Shown here one piece after another: positions 39,613 through 52,905 of a stretch of 64,000 nt of DNA (within the stretch, counting starts at the first letter, position 1; every line of letters begins with the position of its first letter). A model generated the notes under the pieces. That model saw nothing but the letters and a program-made list of their open reading frames with translations, was not told the DNA's origin and ran no database searches. The DNA is from Anisakis pegreffii (lineage: Eukaryota; Nematoda; Chromadorea; Rhabditida; Anisakidae): positions 310,001-374,000 of the forward strand of contig JAPYMA010000216.1 in assembly GCA_035041965.1 (NCBI GenBank). The letters run 5' to 3'. A program made the position numbers and the translations under genes.

Positions 39613-42600
39613 TCAGTCGTTATAGAGTGGGTTCTCGACAATGTAAGCACATTCTGGGACGTATCTGGATTGTGGATACTGACTGTGCATTCTTCGATAT
39701 GTGTCGTCGTTGTAGTTATCATCGTAGTAGGACACTTGTCTACTGAAATTCCAAATACAGACGAGATAATGAAGAGAAGCATTGCTAGACAGCATTGGAC
39801 GAGCGAAGCAAAATCACAGATATTTGGAAGAAATTTCGATTGCGATCATTTCAACCGAGTTTTTTCACTTCGATGAATCGTTCAAGCAAACCATCCACTT
39901 AACGATTAACAGTCAAACGAAATTGAAACGAAAGCAAATTTGCTTATGTTGTAGTGATAGCGACCGACCGAAATTCGGTCACCGTCCGGCCGGTAATTTC
40001 AAATTTCGATCGGAATACGAGATTTCCGTATGTTAAAAAGTCGATTAGGTCGCATTTTGACCGGACCGAAATTTCGTTCGGTTATCATCGCTACCTAATA
40101 ATAGGCATCGTTTATTGGATCGTTCACTTATGAATGATCTAGTTATTGATCCACATCGATCGATTACTTGCTGGATTTCGGCTCAGATTGAGGCCTGTCA
40201 TTGTCTATGCTGTTTGCCCAACAACAAATTGCTGAATTCAGCCCATTGTTGTTATAAATAATAGCATAATTAATAAAATAAATGCGTATTTACAAAATAC
40301 ACATTCAATTTTGACATCACACCAAAACAATACCTTTTCAGTATGCTTCTTTCGGGGATATATTGAGGTGACGGACGTTCTCCATCGTCGTCGTACTGAT
40401 GATACTGATAGATGTTGTCGGCGTGCTGACGATACGACCGATCGTAGGTGGGATATTTCGGCTCATAAGTGACCGTCTCAACGAACGGACTCACCGGTTG
40501 ACCGTCACGCACCGTAACCCAACGGCTTTTACGTATCACCTTCTTCATTGGCATTGTTGCATAGCTGCGAGTGGATTGTTGATCAAATGCAACGTTCGAG
40601 TGATGCGATGAGGGTAAGGGGGGTGTTAACCGGGAGGGATAGTGGAGGGGAGGTACCGAGCGTGCTGATCGCATACTTTGGTGTTGGGGCGATAGTTGTT
40701 TTCGCTGATCTGAAGTTGAAGTTGAGGAAATCAAATTTTTAGAATTGAAATGAAGGTGATGGTGAATGCAAAGGAGAGTGAGCGGCGCTTAAAAATATGA
40801 ATCCACTCAATGAATCTGTCGATTTTTCGGAATGCCTCCAGCAAATAAAAACTGAAAACATTTTTTTCACTTTCAATCTTATCGGGTGATGCTGATTATC
40901 AATACGTTTGGAAGTTTCACTGGGGAAACCATCATGAGAATTGTGAATATCGCATCGTTGTCTTATTGAATCTAGTTGAATTTTGAATTTTTGAATGCCA
41001 GTCGGAGTGAATCACAACTTCTTTTAATATTTGATGGTAACAAATGTGCAAAGAATATCATTAAGTATCGATAAGTTTGTTTGCGTTGAAATTTGAAAAC
41101 TTTTTACGTAACACTGCCATGATGATAATGAACCCGAATATAGCGTTATTGTTAGCATAGTTTGCAAAAGAGCTTCACTTTTATTTGTCATTAAAGACTG
41201 ACGTGTAGAAAACGGTTTAATTTTTCGCTAAAATACGCCTACATGTTCTATGGGTTGTAATCGAAATGCAGCAATATATAATAACTAGTTTGATATTTGT
41301 GTACGGATTGATTCATCAAGTCAAAAAATACACACATCATTCAGTGCAAGTTCGTTACGGAGTAAATATTGAGGCTATTTCTTGGATATTTTTTACTTGC
41401 TTCAGTTCTTCAATTCATCCTCACTCTCAAATGATTTCATCATTTATTTGCTCGAGTCATTTTGATCAACTGATCAAGTCTTTTGAGCATTTGCGTAAAT
41501 GTAACGTGAGAAAGATCTTTTGCAGTGAGACAATGAAAGAAGAGTGCATGCTTACCATGATGATAGGAGTTGTAGCTGTGTGGACCATTCGACCCCCTTG
41601 AAGTAGTATTACGAATGTCGATACGGGGAATAGTCAGTGGTAGTGTATCAAATGGCTGTATCGGTTGCATCTCACGAGGGACATCTCCAACTGGCGTGAC
41701 CGGTCGTACGGGAGTGGCTGGTCGAACCGGATCTTTGGGCTGAATTCGAACGTTTCGAAAAGTTATTTTGCACTGATTCAAATGACCGAACATCAAAAAC
41801 AACCCAAAAAATTTGAAATATATGGGTGTCTTTTAAAAAGAAAAACTTTTTCGTCGCGGCAGTGTGCTGCATCCAACTGAAAATCGCTCACAAGTAGGAA
41901 ATTTTTCATCATCGGTGAAAAGAGAGGAATTGTTTCACCAAAATGGTGTACGAAGCAAAGTCGGATAAAAGCGATACTTTAGTGGTGATGTGGTGAACTA
42001 AAGCATCAAAATACTTCGAGCATAGTTCCAACAAAAAGCAGTAGGTAATAGGTAATCGAGATCTGAACCGACAAGAACTATCAAGCAATCAGAAATGTAA
42101 AATGAGCTTCGATTAATATCAACTTGAAAGAAGATATACATCTTTGCTGATACTTTTCTCATTTAAAAAAATTTCAAATGAAAATTTCATGACCATTCAT
42201 CAAAACCGAATTTGACTCAACTGTTAGAAATCAAAAAACAGCAAGTACAGAAATACCAGAAGGAGAATCAGTGCGAGTGGATACGTTAACAAAAGAGAAA
42301 AACAACACCGAGGATGATAATGAATGAAATTAAGCTCAGTCAATCAATTTATCAATCAAACAATCATCACCTTTGTACGTCCAAAACATGCGCCCATTGA
42401 ATTCAATCTCGATCCGAAGCGTTTAACAAATAATAAAACCGAAAACTTTATTCAACAACAAACTCACAACAGAAACAGCTGCGCAAATATTATCATCAAA
42501 CACAACTCCATACTCATACATACCTATGCTATTATATTTACACCACTAGACGTCATAATTCCACGACGGAAATTTCAATTTAGCATATTCGTCAACTGTA

Positions 42601-44215
42601 CACTCATATCTTGCATTTTGGATTTTGCGCTTTGAATGGAGCTGTATTGATGAACGACTTAATCGACAGCAGTGACAGTGAACGATAAGATGAAAGAGCT
42701 TAAAATCAATGCAAAACTTTTGACTGTGTCAATTTTAATTAATGAAAGAGGCAAAATACCATCTCATTACCCTAAGAAAAGGTATTTCATAGCCTTTATT
42801 ATGGTCTCACTTAACCAAACCTTGAATTCAACTGATCAATGGACGTTTCTTTGATCGAAACAGTCAATCAGTTGAATAATTCCCGCTTACGTTGTCGCAG
42901 TTCAGAGACAACACAATGGCTTCTTATATTCAGTTATGTGTTGGTTTGGTAGAACGATAGAACCAGACAAAAATAAAGGAAATTTCCATGAGGTATTTCT
43001 TCATCAACGATTGAAGGTGTAAATTTTTGAATCAGAAAATTATTCTGAGGAAAAACATGAGAGAAACTAAAAAAAAAATCAGAATAGCCGTAAAGAAATG
43101 ATAACGAACAGACCTTTTTCTTGAGAAACATCAGTGAGACTATTTTTCAAAAGAATAGACGACATTCACCAATAACAAATGTATGCATTGATAGTAAGAT
43201 AAACATTAGAAGATGGTCTGAGCTGATGTTTTAAGGAATTTGTGCGAGTGGCGGATTGTATTTGTAAACAAACAAAATATCGAAATCGAAGTAAATACGT
43301 TCATGTAAATGCAATAAACGAATGATGGTGTTTCGAAATCATTTCATTCCTCATGCATTCTCCTCCTCAATTTTATGCACATATACCAAATGATATGTAT
43401 ATTCGATACTATTCATGTCCACAATCAATTTACCACTCACAAAATTGTACATCAAAAACCAGTAATGTGTATGCACAGTAACCGTACACTGATACCTCGA
43501 ATTACTACATACTTAAAAACAAATGATGAACAACAACAGCAACAACAATAATAATACCAATAAACTAGTCATTAGCTTTACAGTTCAAGTGGTACAAAGA
43601 ATGTGCGATATTCTCGAATCACTCAGCGAACAAAGTGGCATGAATCTTGAGAAATCCCCTTGCACATAGTCAAAAGCATTCAAATTAACTAACATCTCGT
43701 TCAATTCTCAGAATGACTTCACCGTTTTCATCACGACCGTATGTACGTCTCTCTGTGTAGGTATTGTAAGAGTGCTGATACTGAGGCTAGAACATGATGA
43801 AACTTATTTCATTCAAATCACTTCCGGTACAGAAATTTATGAGAAAATTTAAAGAAATTCGTTCGAAAACATAGAAATTTGAAGTGAGGTCGCAAAAATT
43901 CTCAAAGAAATATCAATAAAATATCAATATTGCATCAATATTGTATTGTACTGAAAAGAAACTTGCTTGAACAATTTACGTTGGAATGCAGATATAAATT
44001 GTTATAGCAGTCCAAATTTTGCTGTGAACGTTGATTAAACAACAAAAATACTCACTTAAGCAATTGGCACTTTGCACAAATGCGTGAGCTCTGCGAAGGT
44101 TATGGTATTTGACAAACAAGAATGGAGCAAATACCTCAGTTTCAGGTGTTCCATCAATTCTACGTTCATAACTTTCGACAACTTGCGATTCTTCACGTCC
44201 AAGATTATCGAAACG
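39613..44215 (-). CDS. Unrecognised protein, five C-terminal exons, ending in ENPLYND
   Basis: Exons on the minus strand: 44215-44135, 43786-43694, 41739-41556, 40709-40334 and 39742-39613. Phases 0, 0, 1 and 2 agree at all four junctions, which is strong evidence for one gene although I do not recognise it. About 287 residues are seen: Arg/Glu/Tyr-rich (YERRIDGTPETE, TYTERRTYGRDENGEV), then Pro-rich (VRPATPVRPVTPV), then KKVIRKSRWVTVRDGQPVSP, then Tyr/Asp-rich (YYDDNYNDDTYRR), ending IVENPLYND. The Asn-Pro-Leu-Tyr near the C terminus resembles PTB-binding motifs of receptor tails. The sequence could be a cytoplasmic tail or a cytoskeletal adaptor; no transmembrane segment is seen. The 5' end is unresolved. 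One candidate upstream exon near 44,405-44,467 exists, in either of two frames. Confidence 0.7.
39951..40095. repeat. MITE-like element in the last intron of the ENPLYND gene
   Basis: Terminal inverted repeats: GTAGTGATAGCGACCGACCG at the left, and the reverse complement of GTTCGGTTATCATCGCTAC at the right, imperfect over about 30 bp. Rich in CGGTC/GACCG words. It lies inside the intron 39743-40333. Confidence 0.7.
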
Positions 44216-45186
<971 letters not shown>

Positions 45187-45589
45187 CAGTCAAACACACT
45201 TAAACTGCTGCACAAAGATCTATTTCTTATTTCCTCTCGCTCAACTCAGCATCAGCATAACAGCAATTTGGCATCCAAAAAAAACAAATTTCGGGCAACT
45301 GGACGCCGTCTGAACCTATAAATGTGATACATTTACTTGAAAACCTATATTTGTTATACATTCATTTTCTCAAAACAACCTCAAAGCCATACGGGATAAC
45401 AAATTCAAGCCTATCGTACTCTCACGACTGCAGAGTACTAAATAAATTTATCGCAATCATTCGATCCATCGGAACCTCTCAATTCAGAAAAACATATATC
45501 TTATTGAGCAGTTATGCTTTCTTGAGGAGTTATGCTTATTTTTACAAAACCATATCAACAACAGGCCCAAAATCACTCATTCACATGCA

Positions 45590-48150
45590 TTCTATCACTA
45601 TAGATCAATATCAAAACTTTACCATAGCTCTATAGAGCTTACCAATCTTCAAGGTAACCGTACACTCAGGTATATCAATGAGTGTCACTGAGCTAGCAGT
45701 AATAAAACAGCTATATCTCATCAACAAAGCAAAATCCATCCACAAAATATATATATTTCTGAATCTAGAGAACCTGCTGGATCGATTGGTGCAAAGAAGT
45801 TGATATCTTATTGGTCAAAGATGAGGGTACGGCAGGCTTGAATGTGCTAACCCGTATAGCATCACTAGAATTGCCATATCTCCTCGCAGAGTAGAAATTT
45901 CCAAACAAACCTTTCCTTTTTAGAAAGAAGAGAAAATCACATATTTTGTCGAGCGATTTTGGTTTGTTGAGGAGATCTAGCTATTTTTTTAAAGCTATCT
46001 CAATTAGCGGTGAGTCGCTCATTCACATTCCCGTATGATCACTATAGATCAATTGAGAGCCTATACATAACTATAGAAATTTGAGTTTGATGTATTCAAG
46101 CTCACCGTCTCCTCAGCTTTGCCCGGAATCATATCATCATTTACGCACCGTTCGATCGAGCAGAATCTCTTCTTTCTAACAGTGAAATGACGGCTTCAAA
46201 ATTTCCACCTTTCGAAGAGATATATCAACTTTTGTGCTGTTATTCGGGTAAAGAGATTCAAGCGTACCGTACCCTCAGCTTTGACCAGTAACATATCAAT
46301 TTCTTCACACCAATCGATCAAGCAGGATCTCTGGATGAAGAAAGTCATATATTTTGTCGAGCGATTTTGCTTTGTTGAGGAGATCTAGCTATTTTTTTAA
46401 AGCTATCTCAAATAGCGATGAGTCGCTCATTCACATTCCCGTACGATCACTATAGATCAATTGAGAGCCTATACATAACTATAGAAATTTGAGTTTGAAG
46501 TATTCAAGCTCACCGTCTCCTCAGCTTTGCCCGGAAACATATCACATTTTATACACCGTTCGATTGAGCTGAATCTCTTCTTTCTAACGGTGAAATGCCG
46601 GCTTGAAAATTTCCACATTGCGTGGAGATATATCAATTTTTGTGATGCTATTCGGGTAAAGAGATTCAAGCCTACCGCATCCTCAGCTTTGACCAGTAAC
46701 ATATCCGTATCTTCACACCAATCGATCAAGCAGAATCTCTGGATAAAGAAAATCATCTATTTTGTCGAGCGATTCTGCTTTGTTGAGGAGATCTAGCTAT
46801 TTTTTAAAAGCTATCTTCACTAGCGCTGAGTCGCTCATTCACATTCCCGTATGATCACTATAGATCAATAGAGGCTGTACACAACTATAGAAATTTGAGT
46901 TTGATGGTGTATTCAAGCTCACTGTCTTCTCAGCTTTGCCCGGAAACATATCATCATTTATACACCGTTCGATCGAGCGGAATCTCTTCTTTCTAAAGAT
47001 GAAATGCCGGCTTAAAATTTCCACTATGCGAGGAGATATATTAATTTTTGTGATCCAAAATAATAGAAATTTGAGTTTGATGATGTATTCAAGCTCACTG
47101 TCTTCTCAGCTTTTCCCGGTAACATATCATCATTTAAAAACCGTTCAATCGAGCAGAATCTCTTCTTTCTACTGCTTTCTACTTTCTACTGCTTTCTACT
47201 ACGCCATTCGAGACAGATGTATGAAAATAGCTATATCTTCTGAATTTAGCAAAATCCCTCAGCAAAATAATCCTATTCTGAATCTAGAGATTTTGATGGA
47301 TCGAGTGGTTTAAAAAAATTCACACGTTTCTTCCCAAACTTGAGAATACGGTAGGGTTGAATGTGACACTCGCATAGCCTTGAGATAGTACTAAGAAAAT
47401 ACCTATATCTCCTCAATTAAGCAAAATCGCTCAGCAAAATGTATCTACTTCTCGATCTAGCGATTCCGTTGGATCGAACGATGTAAAGAAATTCACATGT
47501 TTCCGGGCACTTGAGAATACGGTGGGCTTTAAGATTATACTAGACTAGTCTTGAGATCAATATGAGAAAATAGCTATATCTCCTCAAATAGGCCAAATTG
47601 CTCAGTGAATCTAATAATATTCTGACTCTAGATGTTCTGCTGGATGGGACGGTGAGAAGAAATTCACATGTTTCAAGGCAAATTTGAGAAGACGGTTAGC
47701 TCGAACATGGCAATCTGCATATTGCTATGTGAACGTATTGATTGATCTATAGTGATCAATTTATATGAATGAGCGCAACTGCGCTATTTGAGATAGGTTC
47801 AGGATAATAGCTCTATCTCCTCAGCTACGCAGAACTGCTCAGCATTAATGATGTTTTTTTGAGTTCAGATGTTCCGCTGGATGGAATGATGTGCAGTAAT
47901 TTATATGCTACAAGGCATACCAGAGAGTAGGGTATTTTTGGAGCTGTTAACCCCTATAGCTTTGAGATGGGATTATGAAAATTGCTATGTCTCCTTAAGT
48001 ATGGAAAATTGCTCAACAAAATATTTATTTTTCTGAAACCCAGAGGTTCCGAGGAATCCAACGGTGTAAATAAAATACATTGTTACTGGGCAAACGTGAG
48101 GACACTGTTAGTTTGAATATGGTGACCGTAGAAATGTTGTAGTGCTCGTT
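45590..48150. repeat. Tandem repeat cluster A, dimeric unit of about 405 bp
   Basis: The word CTCATTCACATTCCCGTA recurs near 46,018, 46,427 and 46,834, giving a period of about 408 bp. Each period contains two diverged halves of about 200 bp. Both halves carry a TTCAAGC(C/T)(T/C)ACCGT...CTCAGCTTTGxCC core, an AACATATCA word and an A(T)CGATC(G/A)AGCAGAATCTC box. From about 47,300 the units are more diverged, with TAGCTATATCTCCTCA recurring every 170-200 bp. No coding capacity. Confidence 0.85.
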
Positions 48151-49437
48151 CCATTACATTGCATCAGTTACTACTGGTCAGTCTATACATCCATATAGCA
48201 CTATTAGGGTCAACATCTTCAGGCTAATCGTGTGCTGGGGTTTGCCGACTATATGGCCGTTTTTTCGCATCAATAGATCACCCAGATTCTCTAGCTTGAG
48301 ATAATTGTGCATTTCCTGATGGTTTGATTGTTTTTACTGACCATCATGATACTGCTATTCGATATCGCAGAGTAATAATTCAATTCTGAATTTCACAGCA
48401 AACTTGAAGCATTTCATCATATCGCAGCTGTTCTACGTTACACTTATTGTGCATGTTTTCATTATAGGAATCATAAAACTTCATAAATAAAGATTGATGA
48501 GATTGGATCCATTTATCATTATCTAATCGCATTATTTTGCTTGATTTTCGTTTGTTAATAAGTTTTTTGGACATTTTTTAGTTTTTCGTCACTTAAATAA
48601 TTGTTTCAAATAAAGCTGCATTAATTTGGGTTTTTAAATAGTTAATAGCATTACTTCTGCTGCTATTATAACCAAGATAATTAGTTCTATTAGTACTGTT
48701 ATTGTTTTACAAACCAAATACATTTACCTTAATTTCAATGAAATATTTTCAAGTGTTCTTTTTCCTTTAGCTGTTGCACAATAACATTTATTGCTATTAT
48801 GCGGTCAATAATCTTCGTTGACCAGTCGAATCACAAAGAATTTTATTTATTAGCAAGCAAGCTCATCAAAACAATCAGAACATTCATAACGTTACAATTT
48901 AAACACATCAGTTATCACTAATTCATGCGCAAAAATTCAGCTAAGTTGAATAGCATTTGTAGAGTCATTCGAATCGATCATCAAAATGTTAATAGGTTTT
49001 GTTTCCACTATTAACAAATGAGATGATATTATTCGAATGAATCGTAACGAAACACAGAAAATAATTTGAAATGATAACGTATCTACAGGTTATATGTCTC
49101 AAAATACGGACGTAAGGCGCATAAGAGGCTAGAAAACAGCGATGAAAGCATTAGAAAAATGAGAACGTTCAAAAAATATTGAAAAATAAGACGAAATGAT
49201 AGAGGATTAGCCTAAAAACGTGCTTCCTGTTTGCCAGAATAGGAACCATCACGTTGAAGAAAGAGCAAAAGGGTGAACAACCCCTAATAGCACCGAACCA
49301 CTGGCGTCCGATGGGAGAGTCAACAGCACAGCCGCTACACCATCAGAGCACATTAAATGTGTGGAAAAAGAACTTCTAGATAAATGTTGAGTGGAAAAAA
49401 ATTGACAGCCTCTCTCCTCCTCCCTCCAAATTTTTAG
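48151..49437. other. AT-rich non-coding DNA
   Basis: No gene supported. The open frame at 48380-48574 has no recognisable similarity. A hairpin with arms TAATAAGCACGT/ACGTGCTTATT and a short AAA loop follows at the right edge, near 49,438-49,464. Confidence 0.5.
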
Positions 49438-49469
49438 TAATAAGCACGTAAAACGTGCTTATTTTGCAT

Positions 49470-49830
49470 GGAAAAAAGGAATTTTGATTAAAATTTCTTA
49501 CCCAACCTACTCCCCATCTCATTCCACGCCCTCTCAACCAAATAACTTCCCTACACGCACTTCCCCGTCCTAAAATCAGCAAATTACTTCCAATCCTAAG
49601 CCAAACCGCACCCTTTCCCTCCCCGGGTTAAACGAACCCAAATGAGTTCAATCCCATCCTCCCGCGATGGTTCTATCGAGCAACATTACCGGGAAATGAT
49701 CCTCCTCACCCAAGCCATCCCCGGGAATACCAATGAAGCAGCTCATGGGCAAAGGGCTAAACTGTATCATGCACATGTCGACCGGTTGAAACGGTCATCA
49801 TCGCCGAATCGCCGTTAGGAACATACGATC
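49470..49830 (+). repeat. Left copy of a diverged inverted repeat (about 360 bp)
   Basis: Matches, in reverse complement, 52,545-52,905. Best blocks: ACCGGGAAATGATCC versus ACGGGGAAATGATTC, GCTCATGGGCAAAGGGCTAA versus GCTCATGGGTGAAGGGTTAA, ACCGGTTGAAACGGTCATCA versus GCCGGTTGAAATGGTCATCA, and CGAATCGCCGTTA in both. CT-rich at its left end. Confidence 0.75.
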
Positions 49831-50429
49831 TTCCCTAATCTCTTAGTCCCCTCTGGTCGTCTTTTGGCAACTTCTTACCGCAAACGTAGTGCCATCTGCA
49901 TATCACTAGCTCCGCCTCATTTGCATATTTCTCTGCTAATTTGCATATTTCCTTATTTCCCCCACCCATTTTATTTGAGTTTCTCATCTCAAATTTTTCC
50001 ATTTGCGTCGGGTTTTTCAGTGGATTATTGCATTTTTTTTATCCACTGTGTATTATATTAACTATTTTAATTATGCATTTTTGGTTATTATTTGAGGTAA
50101 TCAGTGTCATAAACTGATTTGCCTCATATTCGTGGTTTTATTATTGTTATTTCCTTTCAACTGATACTTTTGCAGTAACTTCTTATAGCTAACTGCCATC
50201 TTCATAGGTTAAAACAACAAGTGTTCCGTATTATCATTACATTACGAGTGACATGAAGTAGTCAACAGTTGAATGAAGTAGACTTCATAATCATATAAGA
50301 TTTATAGCTGAGGTGGATACAATTAAAGGAGGAGACATCACAATAAACTGTAATTTGCACGCATATTAAAATAGAGAACATTATTTAGATGGCAAGAATT
50401 ACATAACATCAGAAAACACATAACATTGG

Positions 50430-50690
50430 TTTTTAAATTTTTAATTTTTTAATTTTTTACTTGATTTATTTTCATTTTCATTTGTTTTCATTTTTTTATT
50501 TTTATTATTTTATTTTTTCATTTTATTTTCATTTATTTATTTGTTTTTATTTTATTTTTTATTTTTATTTTTTTTAATTTTCATTTTTTTAATATTTTTA
50601 TATTCTTTCATTTTTATTTTTATTTTTGGATCTTTATTTTTCTTTTTTAAAATCTTTTTCATTTTTTGTATTCGTATTTTTTCAGTTTGT
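50430..50690. repeat. T-rich low-complexity tract
   Basis: About 260 bp of TTTTATTTT/ATTTTCATTTT words with almost no G on the + strand. No gene. Confidence 0.85.
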
Positions 50691-51927
50691 TGAATCCATA
50701 TTGTGATCTTCCCGATGCGATGATTGTTGCGGCTGTTTGTGACTGTTTAATATCCATTTTTTAAGGCTGCTACCACTGAATTTGAGGGAGGATCCACATT
50801 GAGGTCTTCATGATTTATTTAGGATCTTTTCAGTTGGGGCAGGGATCTTCAATTAACAGTAATGTCCGGTCTAAAGTTTGGTATTTCCGTTTCCCAGCTT
50901 ATGAGGTCACTGCTAAATAGAACCCCACCTGAGGAGCTGGCATGCTACTCGCCCTATGACTCCTCTTCACATGTGGGGTGGAATTAGGTGCCCAAAAATA
51001 TTCACAATTAACAGTATAAATTTTTGGGACGCTTACTCTCACTGAGCAAACAGTGAGTAATGAAATGTTACAATGTTTTGCAGTGACCTCAGCGGTGTAA
51101 TTAACGTAATCATGAGCCCAATAACGGCCCATATCACCCGATATTTCTCATATTCTTCTAACACTTATATTTCGGTCCCCAGTCTTCATTCAGTGGTAGC
51201 TAGCCTTTAGGGTCGGATCTTCAGGTCATTTTTGGTTGTCGGTTGTTGGAATTTTTTTTGGTTGAATTTGGTTGTTTTTTTTGGTTGTCGGTCCTTGTTG
51301 TAGGCGTTGTAGAGCAAAGTTATTGAGGTACAGATTTACAAGCAAGGAAAAAAGTAATAAATACGAAACAGATTTCAGCATTCACCCACTATTTTGCATA
51401 ACAGTGAGATCAAATATTACAATCACATTACCCGCAAAGTATTCATAGAAATATTTAAAAAAACAAAATTCTACAAAAGAAGGTAATTTTTTAAAGATAA
51501 TCTTAAAGAACATTTACAAAACAATATTGAGTGGACTCATAAAATGAAATACAATTTCTCCATTAGTTTTTGAAAAAATATAGGAAAATTATGGAAAGTA
51601 AATGATGCAATACCTATCAGATGGCAGCTAACTGTAGGTGTGCGCATGGTTCACTTAATTAATAGTGCCTTGTTTTAGAAAATTCTTATTATTTTTCTTT
51701 TGATTTATCAGTCGTCTCGGTATGCAGATGACATCTACGTATGCGGTATTTAATTTATATGTATTTCTTTAGATATTGCTTTAGATATTACTTTTTTTAG
51801 ATAATTAGTAGATATTACTTTCGCTTAGAAGTATTTCTGTCGTTATTGTTGCTGTTTTTATTGTTCTCATTTTCGCTAGGATCACTATGCATTTAATTCC
51901 AGTTCTTCACCTGCACCATAACTGAAT
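50691..51927. other. Non-coding DNA inside the inverted-repeat block
   Basis: Includes GGTTG/TTTTTT-rich sequence near 51,225-51,290. The 77-aa minus-strand open frame at 50899-51132 is not recognisable. No transposase domain was seen. Confidence 0.5.
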
Positions 51928-52393
51928 TGCAACACACCCTCTCATATTCGAACCCCTCGATTCTGGGCTATGGTTTTTTTCATTAGCTATAATCTAATGC
52001 AGTGATTCAAACTTTATCAATTTCTCTAACGATTACCTTTAGGATGAACTTTTTGTCCAACTTCACTTGCATGATCTATAATCAATCAATCATGATCTTT
52101 ATACAGATAGTGGATTGATTATAAATCGTCAGATAGATGATTTATAATCAATCCACTATCTGTATAAAGAACAATCAAATCCTTAACAACGCATGTCTTT
52201 TCACTCATTCACTGTCTCGTTCATCTATGCCCGCCGGAATATTGAGGGTCTGCGTCTCAAATTTTCGTATTAATAACTGGTTATTTTCATCTGTTCTGTT
52301 TTGGTTTGCTCAAATCTCCTTTGGCGGAATTTTCTTAATGAGACGCAGACCCTCATTATAGGAGAGGGCCCGAATATGAGAGGATGTGTTGCA
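51928..52393. mobile_element. Foldback element with about 30-bp terminal inverted repeats
   Basis: TGCAACACACCCTCTCATAT at 51928 reappears as its reverse complement (TGCAACACATCCTCTCATAT) ending at 52393. Nested inside are a perfect hairpin (52097-52169) and a 17-bp inverted repeat (52243-52259 with 52339-52355). No ORF. Confidence 0.65.
52097..52169. repeat. Perfect 31-bp-arm hairpin
   Basis: Arms 52097-52127 and 52139-52169 are exact reverse complements around an 11-nt loop. Confidence 0.95.
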
Positions 52394-52401
52394 TTCCGTG
52401 A

Positions 52402-52533
52402 CCGGACAATTTGCCTAAAAACGTTTTATCTAAGGACAGTTTGCCTGAGACGTACGGTTTTTCAATGGATATTTTGCCTAATAGGCAAACTGTCCTTATT
52501 GTTAGACAAAACGTTTTTAGGCAAAGTGTCCGG
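52402..52533. mobile_element. MITE with CCGGACA(A/C)TTTGCCTAA termini
   Basis: Inverted arms of about 45-50 bp: CCGGACAATTTGCCTAAAAA at the left and the reverse complement TTTTTAGGCAAAGTGTCCGG at the right, both including the GGACAGTTTGCCT word. One arm carries a small insertion. It sits inside or beside the right inverted-repeat copy, apparently inserted at its GCCGTTA end. Confidence 0.8.
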
Positions 52534-52544
52534 GTTCCCCTTAT

Positions 52545-52905
52545 AACGGCGATTCGTAGTGTGATGACCATTTCAACCGGCCAACATGCCTACCCTCCAG
52601 TTTAACCCTTCACCCATGAGCAACTCCGCTGATATCCCCGGGAGCGGATTGGAGAAGAGAATCATTTCCCCGTAATGCCTCCCATCAAAAAACCACCGAG
52701 AGAGGCTGCAAATATCACTCATTTCAATTCATTTAAAGCCACGAGAACTTAAGAGTGAGATTTAGCCTTTGAATCGGTTGAAATTTAGGGATTTTTTGGA
52801 CGGGTTAGCTCATATAGCGGACAGAACTCAGCTGCGAGGAATGGGAGCGAAATGAGAGCTCAGTTGGGTAAGTCTCAGCTAAGGAAATTTTTAATAAGAA
52901 GAAGA
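52545..52905 (-). repeat. Right copy of the diverged inverted repeat (about 360 bp)
   Basis: Reverse-complement partner of 49,470-49,830, roughly two-thirds identical by eye over aligned blocks. Together they bracket about 2.7 kb, as long terminal inverted repeats of a degenerate transposon would, or they are two independent inverted insertions of one family. Confidence 0.7.
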
